Source: Bradyrhizobium sp. DOA9 (lineage in GTDB: Bacteria > Pseudomonadota > Alphaproteobacteria > Rhizobiales > Xanthobacteraceae). Taken from it: a DNA stretch of 64,000 bases. Shown piece by piece: positions 15,002 to 23,689 of this stretch (its first letter is position 1; each line of letters begins with the position of its first letter). The translations under genes were made by a program, and so were the position numbers. The stretch lies in assembly GCF_000617845.2 (NCBI RefSeq), contig NZ_DF820425.1, positions 3,275,725 to 3,339,724 of the forward strand. The letters run 5' to 3'. The notes below the pieces were generated by a model, which did not search any database, was not told the origin of the DNA, and was given only the letters and a program-made list of their open reading frames with translations.

Positions 15002-17365
15002 ATGCCCGTCGATTCCGCCCGTCTCGATATCCTGACCGCTCTCAGCCGCAAGGCGCTGTGGCTGTCGTCCTGGACCATCCACCACGCCAACCACATCCGC
15101 GCTAACGCGGACGGCCTGAAGGTCGGCGGCCACCAGGCCTCGTCCGCCTCGCTCGCCACCATCATGTCGGCGCTGTACTTCCACGTGCTGCGCCCCGAGG
15201 ACCGCGTCGCGGTGAAGCCGCATGCGAGCCCGGTGTTCCACGCCATCCAATATTTGTTCGGCCGGCAGAGCCGCGACAAGCTGGAGAACTTTCGCGGCTT
15301 CAAGGGCGCGCAGTCCTATCCCTCGCGCACCAAGGACGTCGACGACGTCGATTTCTCCACCGGCTCGGTCGGCCTCGGCGTCGCGCAGACGCTGTTCTCC
15401 TCGCTGGTGCAGGACTACGTCAAGGCCCACGGCTGGATGAAGGATCGCCGCGAGGGGCGGATGATTGCCCTGGTCGGCGATGCCGAGATGGACGAGGGCA
15501 ACATCTTCGAGGCGCTTGCGGAGGGCTGGAAGCACGGCCTGCGCAACACCTGGTGGGTGGTCGACTACAACCGCCAGTCGCTCGACGCCGTCGTGCGCGA
15601 AGGTCTCTGGGAAAAGTTCGAGACCATGTTCCGCAATTTCGGCTGGGACGTCGTCATCGTGAAATACGGCCGGCTGATGCGCGAGGCCTTCGCCGAGCCC
15701 GGCGGCGAGGCGCTGAAGACGTGGATCGACAATTGCCCGAACGCGCTCTATGCGGCGCTGTGCTTCCAGGGCGGCGCGGCCTTCCGCAAGCACCTGCATG
15801 ACGAGATCGGCGACCAGGGCCCGATCACGAAACTGATCGACAGGCGCAGCGACGAGGAGCTGCTGGCGCTGATGTCGAATCTCGGCGGCCACGACATGGC
15901 GAGCGTGCTGGAGGCGTTCGATTCCATCGATCACGACCGCCCGGTCTGCTTCATCGCCTACACCATCAAGGGCGTCGGCCTGCCGTTCCAGGGCCACAAG
16001 GACAACCACGCCGGCCTGATGACCGTCGCGCAGATGGAGAAATATCGCGACAGCCAGAACATCCGTCCCGGCCATGAATGGGACAAGTTCGAAGGGCTGT
16101 CGCAGGATGCCGCCGAGCTGGAAGCTTTCCTCGCGCGGGTGCCGTTCAATCAGGACGGTCGCCGGCTCACCGCGCCCGTCGTCGAGGTGCCCGGGCAGCT
16201 CGCGTTCAAGCCGTCGCCGCAGATGTCGACCCAGCAGGGCTTTGGCCTCGTGCTGAACGAGATCGCGCGCGGCGACAGCGAGCTGGCCAGGCGCATCGTG
16301 ACGACCTCGCCGGACGTCACCGTCTCGACCAATCTCGGCCCCTGGGTCAATCGCCGCGGCCTGTTCGCGCGGGCCGAGAAGGCGGACTTGTTCCGCAGCG
16401 AGAAAATTCCCTCGACCTACAATTGGGACGCTTCGCCGAAGGGCCAGCATCTGGAGCTCGGCATCGCCGAGATGAACCTGTTCATCATGCTCTCGGCGCT
16501 CGGCCTGTCGCACCAGATCAACGGCGAGCGGCTGTTGCCGGTCGGCACGCTCTACGATCCCTTCATCGAGCGCGGCCTCGATGCGCTGAACTATGCCTGC
16601 TATCAGGACGCGCGCTTCATGGTGGCGGCGACGCCGTCCGGCCTCACGCTCGCGCCCGAGGGCGGCGCGCATCAGTCGATCGCGACGCCCCTGATCGGCA
16701 TGGCACAGGACGGGCTCGCCTCGTTCGAGCCGGCCTTCGTCGACGAGCTCGCCGTGATCATGGCTTTCGGCTTCGAGCACATGCAGCGCGATCCGGGCGA
16801 GGGCGGTTCGGTCTATTTGCGGCTCTCGACGCGCGCCATCGAGCAGGCGCAGCGGATCATGACGCCGGAGCTGCGTCAGGGCATCACCGACGGCGCTTAC
16901 TGGCTGCGCAAGCCGGGGCCGAATGCCGAGGTTGTGATCGCCTATACCGGCGCGGTCGCGCCCGAGGCGATCGAGGCGACCGGCTTCATCGGCGAAAGCC
17001 GCCGCGACGTCGGCCTGCTCGCGATCACCTCGGCCGATCGCCTCCACGCCGGGTGGACCGCCGCACGGAAATTGCGGCGCGACCGCCGCGGCGTGCAGCA
17101 TCTCAGCCACATCGAAAAGCTGCTCGCGCCGCTGCCGCGCGACTGCGGCATCGTGACCGTGCTCGACGGCCATCCCGCCGCGCTCGGCTGGCTCGGCAGC
17201 GTCCGCGGCCAGCGCGTCGAGGCGCTCGGTGTCGAGCAGTTCGGCCAGACCGGCAGCATCGCGGACCTTTATCGGCACTACGGCATCGACGCCAACGCCA
17301 TCATCGATGCGGCCGAAAGCCTCACCACCGGCGCGCCGGTGCTGCATCGGAAGATGGCGGTGTAG
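15002..17365 (+). CDS. Homodimeric 2-oxo-acid dehydrogenase E1 / transketolase-like protein
   Basis: 787-residue thiamine-diphosphate enzyme of the AceE/MdeB type, with both TPP domains and the transketolase C-terminal domain in one chain. The TPP motif starts GDAEMDEGN at residue 159 and ends near VVDYN. It is about 100 residues shorter than enterobacterial AceE. ATG 15002 follows a CGGAGC site; GTG 14978 is the alternative. The divergent Lrp gene suggests amino-acid-derived keto acids (such as 2-oxobutyrate or branched-chain) rather than housekeeping pyruvate oxidation. No E2 or E3 gene is adjacent, so it would borrow these from elsewhere. Confidence 0.85.
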   Translation: MPVDSARLDILTALSRKALWLSSWTIHHANHIRANADGLKVGGHQASSASLATIMSALYFHVLRPEDRVAVKPHASPVFHAIQYLFGRQSRDKLENFRGFKGAQSYPSRTKDVDDVDFSTGSVGLGVAQTLFSSLVQDYVKAHGWMKDRREGRMIALVGDAEMDEGNIFEALAEGWKHGLRNTWWVVDYNRQSLDAVVREGLWEKFETMFRNFGWDVVIVKYGRLMREAFAEPGGEALKTWIDNCPNALYAALCFQGGAAFRKHLHDEIGDQGPITKLIDRRSDEELLALMSNLGGHDMASVLEAFDSIDHDRPVCFIAYTIKGVGLPFQGHKDNHAGLMTVAQMEKYRDSQNIRPGHEWDKFEGLSQDAAELEAFLARVPFNQDGRRLTAPVVEVPGQLAFKPSPQMSTQQGFGLVLNEIARGDSELARRIVTTSPDVTVSTNLGPWVNRRGLFARAEKADLFRSEKIPSTYNWDASPKGQHLELGIAEMNLFIMLSALGLSHQINGERLLPVGTLYDPFIERGLDALNYACYQDARFMVAATPSGLTLAPEGGAHQSIATPLIGMAQDGLASFEPAFVDELAVIMAFGFEHMQRDPGEGGSVYLRLSTRAIEQAQRIMTPELRQGITDGAYWLRKPGPNAEVVIAYTGAVAPEAIEATGFIGESRRDVGLLAITSADRLHAGWTAARKLRRDRRGVQHLSHIEKLLAPLPRDCGIVTVLDGHPAALGWLGSVRGQRVEALGVEQFGQTGSIADLYRHYGIDANAIIDAAESLTTGAPVLHRKMAV

Positions 17366-17371
17366 CTACCT

Positions 17372-17477
17372 CGTCATTCCGGGGCGCGCGTTAGCGCGAA
17401 CCTGGAATCCATTGGGCGTCAGGGCAGGTGGTGAGATGGATTCCAGGCTCGCGGCTTTGCCGCGTCCCGGAATGACA
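17372..17477. repeat. Palindromic repeat (CGTCATTCCGGGG family), copy 1
   Basis: About 106 bp with outer arms CGTCATTCCGGGGCGCG and CGCGTCCCGGAATGAC, and inner arms TGGAATCCAT and ATGGATTCCA. It starts 7 bp after the E1 stop. A shorter, tighter copy lies at 38641-38722. It may terminate E1 transcription by folding. Confidence 0.8.
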
Positions 17478-17629
17478 GCGGGGCCACCTTGCCACGTTCC
17501 CGCCATCGGCTCATATAACCTCCGTTCGCCGCAACGCTGGCCCCGCATATGGCGGGTTCAACTGCCGGCGCTTTCGTGCAAGGATGCCTGCCGAAACGCC
17601 CCCTCCAAGCCCCCAAGAAGAGGTTAACG

Positions 17630-19060
17630 ATGGTCAACCGCATGCAATTCTACATCGACGGCGCCTGGGTCGATCCCGCCGTCAAGAAGTCCACCGCCGT
17701 AATCAATCCGGCGACGGAAGAGGCGATGTACGAGGTTGCGTTGGGCTCCAAGGCCGACGTGGACAAGGCGGTCGCCGCCGCCAAGCGCGCCTTCGCAACC
17801 TTCTCCCAGACCAGCCGCGAGGAGCGCGTCGCGCTGCTCAGCAAAGTGATCGAGGTCTACAAGGGCCGCCTCAAGGAGATCGGCGCCGCCGTCTCCGACG
17901 AGATGGGCGCACCGCTGCCGATGGCGGAGAAGCTGCAGGCCGGCGCCGGCCTCGGCCATCTCATGACCACGCTCGACGTGCTCAAGAACTATCATTTCGA
18001 GGAGCCGGTCGGCACCGCCATGGTGCTGCGCGAGCCGATCGGCGTGGTCGGCATGATCACGCCCTGGAACTGGCCGCTGAACCAGATCGCCTGCAAGGTC
18101 GCGCCCGCGCTCGCCGCCGGCTGCACCATGATCCTGAAGCCCTCTGAGTTCACGCCGACCTCGGCGTTGATCTTCGCGGAAATCCTCCATGAAGCCGGCG
18201 TGCCCAAGGGCGTGTTCAACCTCGTCAACGGCCTCGGCCCCGAGGTCGGCGCCGCCATGAGCGAGCACCCCGACATCGACATGATCTCCTTCACCGGCTC
18301 GACCCGCGCCGGCATCGACGTCGCCAAGCGCGCCGCGCCGACCGTGAAGCGCGTCAGCCAGGAGCTCGGCGGCAAGTCGCCGAACGTCATCCTCGAAGGC
18401 GCCGACCTCACCAAGGCGGTGACCGGCGGCGTGATGCACATGTTCAACAATTCCGGCCAGTCCTGCAACGCGCCCTCGCGCATGATCGTGCCGCTGTCGA
18501 AGATGAAGGAGGTCGCCGCGATTGCGAAGGCCGTCGCCGACAAGACCAAGGCCGGCGATCCCCGCGCCGAAGGCACCACCATCGGACCCGTGGTCAATCG
18601 GGGCCAGTGGGACAAGATCCAGGGCCTGATCAAGAAGGGCATCGACGAGGGCGCAACGCTCGTCGCCGGCGGCCCGGGCCTGCCCGAAGGCGTCAACAAG
18701 GGCTTCTATGTCCGCCCGACCATCTTCGCCGACGTCACGCCCGACATGACGATCGCCCGCGAGGAGATCTTCGGACCGGTGCTGACCATCATCGGCGCCA
18801 AGGACGAAGCCGACGCGGTCAAGATCGCCAACGATACGCCGTACGGCCTCGCCGGCTACGTCACAGGCCCGACGGTCGAGGACGCCAAGCGCGTCGGCCG
18901 CCAGATTCGCGCCGGCAACGTCAACCTGCAAGGCGTGCCCAACGACCGCACCGCGCCGTTCGGCGGCTACAAGCAGTCCGGCAACGGCCGCGAATGGGGC
19001 AAGTTCGGCCTCGAGGACTTCCTCGAAGTGAAGGCGGTCGCCGGCTTCAACGCGGCGTAA
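17630..19060 (+). CDS. Aldehyde dehydrogenase family protein
   Basis: 476-residue NAD(P)-dependent aldehyde dehydrogenase. Motifs: MITPWNWPLNQ, KPSEFTP, FTGSTRAG, ELGGKSPN holding general-base Glu245, and NNSGQSCNAPSR holding catalytic Cys279. The C-terminal PFGGYKQSGNGREWGKFG is typical of the broad-substrate ALDH group. ATG 17630 follows AGAAGAGGTTAACG; the frame opening at 17549 was rejected as it begins in repeat-flanking DNA. A strong intrinsic terminator follows the stop, so it is a single-gene or final-gene transcript. Substrate unknown. Confidence 0.92.
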   Translation: MVNRMQFYIDGAWVDPAVKKSTAVINPATEEAMYEVALGSKADVDKAVAAAKRAFATFSQTSREERVALLSKVIEVYKGRLKEIGAAVSDEMGAPLPMAEKLQAGAGLGHLMTTLDVLKNYHFEEPVGTAMVLREPIGVVGMITPWNWPLNQIACKVAPALAAGCTMILKPSEFTPTSALIFAEILHEAGVPKGVFNLVNGLGPEVGAAMSEHPDIDMISFTGSTRAGIDVAKRAAPTVKRVSQELGGKSPNVILEGADLTKAVTGGVMHMFNNSGQSCNAPSRMIVPLSKMKEVAAIAKAVADKTKAGDPRAEGTTIGPVVNRGQWDKIQGLIKKGIDEGATLVAGGPGLPEGVNKGFYVRPTIFADVTPDMTIAREEIFGPVLTIIGAKDEADAVKIANDTPYGLAGYVTGPTVEDAKRVGRQIRAGNVNLQGVPNDRTAPFGGYKQSGNGREWGKFGLEDFLEVKAVAGFNAA

Positions 19061-19081
19061 GGTCTCGCACGTGAATAACGG

Positions 19082-19119
19082 AACGCCGGAGCGGGAAACC
19101 GCTCCGGCGTTTTTGTTTT
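19082..19119 (+). terminator. Rho-independent terminator after aldehyde dehydrogenase
   Basis: 13-bp perfect stem (AACGCCGGAGCGG at 19082-19094 with CCGCTCCGGCGTT at 19099-19111), GAAA tetraloop, then a T-rich tract. It lies about 20 bp after the aldehyde dehydrogenase stop and just before a dispersed repeat. Confidence 0.92.
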
Positions 19120-19206
19120 CGTCATTGCGAGCGAAGCGAAGCAATCCAGAGTGCCTCCGCGGGCGCAGTCTGGATTGCTTCGTCGCAAGAGCTCCTCGCA
19201 ATGACG
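19120..19206. repeat. CGTCATTGCGAGCG-family palindromic repeat, copy 2
   Basis: 87-bp copy with left arm CGTCATTGCGAGCGAAGCGA and right end GCTCCTCGCAATGACG. Compared with copy 1 the right arm carries a CGTCGCAAGAG segment that breaks perfect symmetry. It lies between the aldehyde dehydrogenase terminator and the convergent lactonase gene. Confidence 0.85.
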
Positions 19207-19222
19207 GAGGAGAGAGGTGCGC

Positions 19223-20200
19223 CTACCCCCCCACCGCGCCCTGCGTGTTCACATACAGCGCGTAAATCGACTGGCTCGCGGCCATGAACAGGCGGTTGCG
19301 CTGGACGCCGCCGAAGCAGACGTTGGCGCAGCGCTCGGGCAGGGCGATGCGGCCGATCATGACGCCGTCGGGTGCGAACACCACGACGCCGTCGAGCTCG
19401 GGATCGCCCATGCCCCATCCGCACCAGAGATTGCCTTCGATGTCGCAGCGCATGCCGTCCGGCGTGCCCGGACCTGCATCGATGTGAACGCGCTTGTTCG
19501 AGATCGTGGTGCCGTCGGTCGAGACGTCATAGGCGAGAATCTTGCGGTTCGGCACCCCCCGCGATTCCACGACATAGAGGATCGTCTCGTCCGGCGAGAA
19601 GCACAGCCCGTTCGGTCCGAGCACACCCTCGGCGACGATGGTCGCCTTGCCGGTCTCGGGATCGAGCCGATACACGTTGGGCTCGATCTCGGACTCGGCC
19701 TTGTAGCCCTCGTAATTGCCGAGCAGGCCGAAGGTCGGATCGGTGAACCAGACCGAGCCGTCCGATTTGACGACGACATCGTTGGGCGAGTTCAATCGCT
19801 TGCCGTTGAATTGATCCATCAGAACGGTGATGCTGCCGTCATATTCGGTGCGCACCACGCGCCGGCCGCCGTGCTCGCAGCTGATCAGCCGGCCCTGCCG
19901 ATCGCGCGTGTTGCCGTTGGCGAAATTCGAGGGCTTGCGGAACACGCTGACGGCGCCGGTCTCCTCCTCCCATTTGATGATGCGCTGGTTCGGGATGTCG
20001 CTGCACAGCAGATAACGCCCGTCGCCGAACCACACCGGCCCCTCGGCCCAGCGCAGGCCGGTCGCCAGCCGCTCCACCGCCGAAAGCTTCAGCCAGTATT
20101 TTTCGAAGCGAGGATCGAGCGCTTTGATCGCGGGATCGGGATAATAGCTTGCCGGCCGCCAGCCCGGCCGTTCCTCGGTGTGGGACGGTGCCTCATTCAT
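19223..20200 (-). CDS. SMP-30/gluconolactonase/LRE family protein (second paralogue)
   Basis: 325-residue lactonase-like beta-propeller. Characteristic segments: RWAEGPVWFGDGRYLLCSDI, NSPNDVVVKSDGSVWFTDP and GPNGLCFSPDETILYV, which hold the expected metal ligands. It is closer to fungal/bacterial gluconolactonase-type proteins than the 9369 paralogue, whose blade sequences differ clearly. ATG 20200 is preceded by GAGAGAAC; earlier in-frame codons to 20263 lack a site. It diverges from a uronate dehydrogenase-like gene with 90 bp between starts. Oxidation of a uronate gives an aldarolactone, so hydrolysis of that lactone is an attractive shared role. Confidence 0.87.
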   Translation of the reverse strand: MNEAPSHTEERPGWRPASYYPDPAIKALDPRFEKYWLKLSAVERLATGLRWAEGPVWFGDGRYLLCSDIPNQRIIKWEEETGAVSVFRKPSNFANGNTRDRQGRLISCEHGGRRVVRTEYDGSITVLMDQFNGKRLNSPNDVVVKSDGSVWFTDPTFGLLGNYEGYKAESEIEPNVYRLDPETGKATIVAEGVLGPNGLCFSPDETILYVVESRGVPNRKILAYDVSTDGTTISNKRVHIDAGPGTPDGMRCDIEGNLWCGWGMGDPELDGVVVFAPDGVMIGRIALPERCANVCFGGVQRNRLFMAASQSIYALYVNTQGAVGG

Positions 20201-20290
20201 GCCGGTTCTCTCGTTTCGTTCCCTCTGGACAATCCTGCTATCATTAGAGACACGTGACGGCAAATTCGGTCACCGACGGCGAGGAAAGAC

Positions 20291-21115
20291 ATGGCGCGCA
20301 TCTTGATGACGGGAGCTTCGGGCGGAATCGGCACGAGCCTGCGGAAACTGCTGCCGTCGATCTATCCGGATCTCCTGCTCTCCGACATCAAGCCGCCCGC
20401 CGATCTCGGCGCGAACGAACAGTTCAAGGCCGCGGATCTCGCCGACCTCGCGCAATGCGAGGCGATCTGCGAGGGTGTCGACGGCATCCTGCATTTCGGC
20501 GGCTATTCGGTCGAAGGCAGCTGGGATCAGATCCTCCAGGCCAACATCATCGGCGGCTACAATCTGTTCGAGGCGGCCTACCGCAAGGGCGTCAAGCGCG
20601 TGGTGTTCGCTTCGTCGAACCACGCCGTCGGCTTCTATCCGCGCCACCACAGGATCGGTACCGACGTCACGGCGCGGCCGGACAGCCGCTACGGCGTCAG
20701 CAAGGTGTTCGGCGAGGCCGTCGGCGCGCTCTATGCGGACAAGCATGGGATGAAGGTGACGTGCCTGCGCATCGGCAATTTCGGCGACATGCCGCTCGAC
20801 CAGCGCCGGCTCTCGATCTGGCTCAAGCCCGACGATCTCGTGCAGCTCTGCCGCATCGGGCTCGAGCATCCCGATATCCATTTCGAGATCTTCTACGGCG
20901 CCTCCTTCAACGAGCGCGCCTGGTGGGACAATCATCGCGCCTACGAACTCGGCTATCGCCCTACCGGCCGCGCCGAAGATTTCCGCGAGCATGCCATGGC
21001 CGAGCAGGCCAAGCTGAAGCCGGATCCGGTCGGCGATTATTTCCAGGGCGGCACGTTCTGCAGCATGGAGTTCGACGCCGACCCGGGCCGGATCATCGAC
21101 TGGAATAAGCGCTAA
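20291..21115 (+). CDS. NAD-dependent epimerase/dehydratase, uronate dehydrogenase-like
   Basis: 274-residue extended SDR. The cofactor motif is TGASGGIGTSLR (GxxGxxG) and the catalytic pair is Tyr134 and Lys138 in SRYGVSKVFGE, with the preceding serine in FASSNHAVGFYPR. The FASSNH..GFYP and RIGNFGDMP segments are characteristic of uronate dehydrogenases, which oxidise galacturonate or glucuronate to the aldarolactone. About 265-275 residues is usual. The divergent lactonase supports this assignment. Other sugar-acid or sugar substrates remain possible. Confidence 0.8.
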   Translation: MARILMTGASGGIGTSLRKLLPSIYPDLLLSDIKPPADLGANEQFKAADLADLAQCEAICEGVDGILHFGGYSVEGSWDQILQANIIGGYNLFEAAYRKGVKRVVFASSNHAVGFYPRHHRIGTDVTARPDSRYGVSKVFGEAVGALYADKHGMKVTCLRIGNFGDMPLDQRRLSIWLKPDDLVQLCRIGLEHPDIHFEIFYGASFNERAWWDNHRAYELGYRPTGRAEDFREHAMAEQAKLKPDPVGDYFQGGTFCSMEFDADPGRIIDWNKR

Positions 21116-21211
21116 AGCGCGATGAGGTTTGGATGAATCGTCATCGCGCTTTCGGTTGTTGTTTGCGCATGATCTTTCCGGAAGACCGCTTCGCACTTTT
21201 CCGGATCATGC
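21114..21211. repeat. Two adjacent Bradyrhizobium-type palindromes
   Basis: First hairpin: AAAGCGCGATGA (21114-21125) with TCATCGCGCTTT (21141-21152); its left arm overlaps the stop of the uronate dehydrogenase gene. Second: GCATGATC..TTCCGGA from 21167 with TCCGGATCATGC ending at 21211. I recognise both as dispersed intergenic palindromes of this genus. The first is well placed to end transcription of the upstream gene. Confidence 0.8.
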
Positions 21212-21386
21212 TTTGGCGCTGAAGCCTGGGGGCTATCCTTGGGCTAAAGTTTAGGTGGATACCGTAAAGCTCCGGATTTCCGTTTATGGAAATAGGCGTT
21301 CTATTGCCGGAACACGTCGGCATTTTTCGATGCATTGCGTTACGCGAAAGTTGCGGCCTTTTCATTCTAGCGATTGTGGAAGCGAG

Positions 21387-21683
21387 ATGCGCAAGAAGGT
21401 TCTGTCGGTTGCTGCGGTATTGGCGATTCTGTTTGCCTCGGCGGTATCCTGGCCCGCGCCACGCGCGGATGTGGAGCGGTTCGGGGACAGTATCTACGCA
21501 ACGATTTGGTTCTGGCGCATCCCGGCTTATGCCTACAACCCAGCATGGCGTGTGCGCTGGACGTGGAACGATCCACTGCGCGCAGAGGCAAGATGTTGTC
21601 GAGCCGTTCCGCAGCCGGTGTCTGGACCGGGCTTACCACTTCTTCCCGCAAGCCAGGCGATCGCCCGCGTGACGGTCAAGTAG
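21387..21683 (+). CDS. Small putative exported protein, no known family
   Basis: 98 residues from ATG 21387. The N-terminus MRKKVLSVAAVLAILFASAV looks like a signal peptide with cleavage near the following SWPAPRA; the rest is rich in Trp, Arg and Pro. I do not recognise a domain. A ribosome site is weak (AAGCGAG). Two overlapping frames of similar size exist here; this one is preferred only for its signal-like N-terminus. No clear operon partner. Confidence 0.4.
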   Translation: MRKKVLSVAAVLAILFASAVSWPAPRADVERFGDSIYATIWFWRIPAYAYNPAWRVRWTWNDPLRAEARCCRAVPQPVSGPGLPLLPASQAIARVTVK

Positions 21684-21869
21684 CACGCTACCTATTGGTT
21701 CCTGTTTTTGTAGCGATGCCAACGCGGCGCAAATGGCCCGCGAGATAAGTTGCATTTCTCTCAAACAAGTTCCTTGCTTTAAGCTTAACCAGAAACCTAA
21801 TCCTCGATTTACACCTGCAATCTACAGTTTACCTTGTCCTTGAATCGGAAGTTCAAGGACGCCAACCCA

Positions 21870-22484
21870 ATGCGCCGTTTTGCGCCTCTCGCAGGTCTCG
21901 TAATTCTTCTGGCGGCATTGAGTTTCAGCGCGCGTGCGGACCAGGGCAAGACGGATGGCAGCAGTCCCTTGCTGGTTTCGAGCGCGAAAGTCGAGTGTTC
22001 GCACAAGCGCAAGCCCGCTGAACCCCTTGATCCGCCGTCGACAGCTGCCATTCCCCGTGCCGAAGCCTTTGTTGCGAGCCGGCATTTCAAGGAGGACATT
22101 GCGCCGACCGCGCCTGTCAAGATTTCGTGGCTCGGGGCGAGCTTCGTGCGTCGATTCACTATCAAGGCCGAAACCGCCGAAGACACTTCTCTGCAGACTC
22201 ATGCCCTGAACAAACCCTCGAACGCCGCGCAGATCGCCAGTGAGCTCGGCGCTCGCGCCGAGAGCAAACTCGCCGATGTCTGGTGTCTCCTGAGGCTGCA
22301 GGCCAGCGGGGAAAGCGGGGCGCTGCAGACCGGTGCTGCTCCGAACATTTTCTTTGTCCGTGACGGCATGGGAGACCTTGGCGTAGTGGACGTGCTCTGG
22401 GGCGGCGCGGGCTGGGAGATTGGCGCCAGTCCATTCGCAAGCCCGCGACCATGGATCGCTGGCACGCGCGTCTTCTCTCCTTAA
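21870..22484 (+). CDS. Hypothetical exported protein
   Basis: 204 residues from ATG 21870, which follows CAAGGACGCCAACCCA. A signal peptide (MRRFAPLAGLVILLAALSFSARA) is clear. The mature part has no domain I recognise; it contains Cys residues near ECSH and VWCLLRL and ends with an aromatic-rich stretch (WGGAGWEIGASPFASPRPW). An upstream TTG at 21834 would add 12 residues before the signal and is less likely. It is convergent with the outer-membrane gene. An antisense open frame covers nearly the same bases but has no signal or family resemblance. Confidence 0.55.
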   Translation: MRRFAPLAGLVILLAALSFSARADQGKTDGSSPLLVSSAKVECSHKRKPAEPLDPPSTAAIPRAEAFVASRHFKEDIAPTAPVKISWLGASFVRRFTIKAETAEDTSLQTHALNKPSNAAQIASELGARAESKLADVWCLLRLQASGESGALQTGAAPNIFFVRDGMGDLGVVDVLWGGAGWEIGASPFASPRPWIAGTRVFSP

Positions 22485-22511
22485 CACGTCTTCTCGTCGC
22501 GCGGTCCGACA

Positions 22512-23441
22512 TCAGAAATGCAGGTTGAGCCTCAACAGCGCCTGGTGGCGCTCGAACTGATCGAGATTGAGGCTGCGGCCGTCGCCGACCGCGCTGCCCG
22601 CCACCTGCATCTGCCAGGTGCCGGAAATACCGACTTCCTTGGAGATGGTGTAGGAGAAGGTTGGCCCCGCGAACACGGCATCGCCGGCAAAGCGGTCGAG
22701 CGCGCCGCCGTCATAGGCCCGCGCGTAGCGAACGCCGAGGCCGAGCACGAGGTCGGGCGTCAACGCATATGAGATCGCGGTCTGGAGCTGCATCTCGGAA
22801 TCGTGCCGCCACAGATTGGTGGCGATCTCGCGTGTTCCGCCGGTCGCGTACCAGACGTTGAAGGCTGCAAACAGCCTGTCCTTGATCAACTCGCTGTCGA
22901 ACAGCGCGGCGAATTCGCCGCCATATTGCGCGATATGCACGCCGCTGCCGTCGTCGATCCGGCTCCAGCCCGGCTGGGCGTGGAGGGTCAAACCGAACGG
23001 CGCGACGGCGCGGTCGACCAGCTTGTAGCGCAGCTCGAGTGCTGCGCCGCTGAACGCGACGTCCCGATGGTCGGCAAGTCCCGGTACGCCATTGATACTC
23101 TGTCCGCTCAGCGCAATTCCGGGCGCGATCCGGAAATTATCCGACACCGTGTACTTGATCTGGTTGAGACTGGCCCATGCTGCATATGTGCCGGAGCGCT
23201 TGCCGAACGCGCCGACATTCTCGAACTCGATCTCGGTCTCGCCCGGCTTGCCGATGTCCGAGCCCATGCTGAAGCCAAAGATGTGCTCGGTGTCGATGTC
23301 CGCGTGAGCCGGCGGCAGGGCTTGCGGCAGCTTCGGCTTGTCCTCGGCAAAGGCCGAGACAGAGCTCGCCAGTTGACAGGCCATGACGATCGTTGCCGCC
23401 GCTGCGGCGCACGGGAAACTCAATTTTGCAGACACCAACAA
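22512..23441 (-). CDS. Putative outer-membrane beta-barrel protein
   Basis: 309 residues with an N-terminal signal peptide (cleavage near SAFAEDKPK). The mature region has alternating hydrophobic strands, many Gly/Tyr/aromatic residues and a C-terminal Phe (LRLNLHF) as used by the BAM machinery. Segments such as YALTPDLVLGLGVRYARAYD and GPTFSYTISKEVGISGTWQM resemble barrel strands. The exact family is not recognised. Upstream (23497-23565) are two GC(A/G)AGTCATTC motifs exactly 50 bp apart that could be regulator sites. Confidence 0.7.
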   Translation of the reverse strand: MLVSAKLSFPCAAAAATIVMACQLASSVSAFAEDKPKLPQALPPAHADIDTEHIFGFSMGSDIGKPGETEIEFENVGAFGKRSGTYAAWASLNQIKYTVSDNFRIAPGIALSGQSINGVPGLADHRDVAFSGAALELRYKLVDRAVAPFGLTLHAQPGWSRIDDGSGVHIAQYGGEFAALFDSELIKDRLFAAFNVWYATGGTREIATNLWRHDSEMQLQTAISYALTPDLVLGLGVRYARAYDGGALDRFAGDAVFAGPTFSYTISKEVGISGTWQMQVAGSAVGDGRSLNLDQFERHQALLRLNLHF

Positions 23442-23640
23442 ACTACCCTCGACCGGGCCCTCTTTGATGCACGCACGGGGGCCAGCGCCTCCATGCTAAT
23501 GCAAGTCATTCGCAAAACGATCCCACGGAACGGCTGCCGATGCAATTGTTGCGAGTCATTCTTAGTTGCGTTCAAATGTCGCGGCTGGGCGATGGAGTTG
23601 CAGGGATCGGTTGCCCGCCAGGAAGCGTGCGACATGGCAA

Positions 23641-23668
23641 GAGCGGCCGGAGCTTTGCTCGGCCGCTC
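23641..23668 (-). terminator. Stem-loop downstream of mddA
   Basis: GAGCGGCCG and CGGCCGCTC form a perfect 9-bp stem about 20 bp beyond the mddA stop. In the mddA direction it is followed by TTGCC rather than a long T-run, so it is at best a weak intrinsic terminator. Confidence 0.5.
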
Positions 23669-23689
23669 AAACCGGACGTTCGCGCCGGA

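Noticed and set aside
14807..17347. 846-codon open frame on the minus strand opposite the E1 gene
   Set aside because: It is fully antisense to a gene with strong TPP-enzyme motifs. Its translation is Arg/Ala/His-rich low-complexity sequence typical of shadow frames in high-GC DNA, with no recognisable motif.
21822..22487. 221-codon minus-strand frame opposite the exported hypothetical protein
   Set aside because: The plus-strand frame has a signal peptide and a ribosome site; the minus frame has neither.
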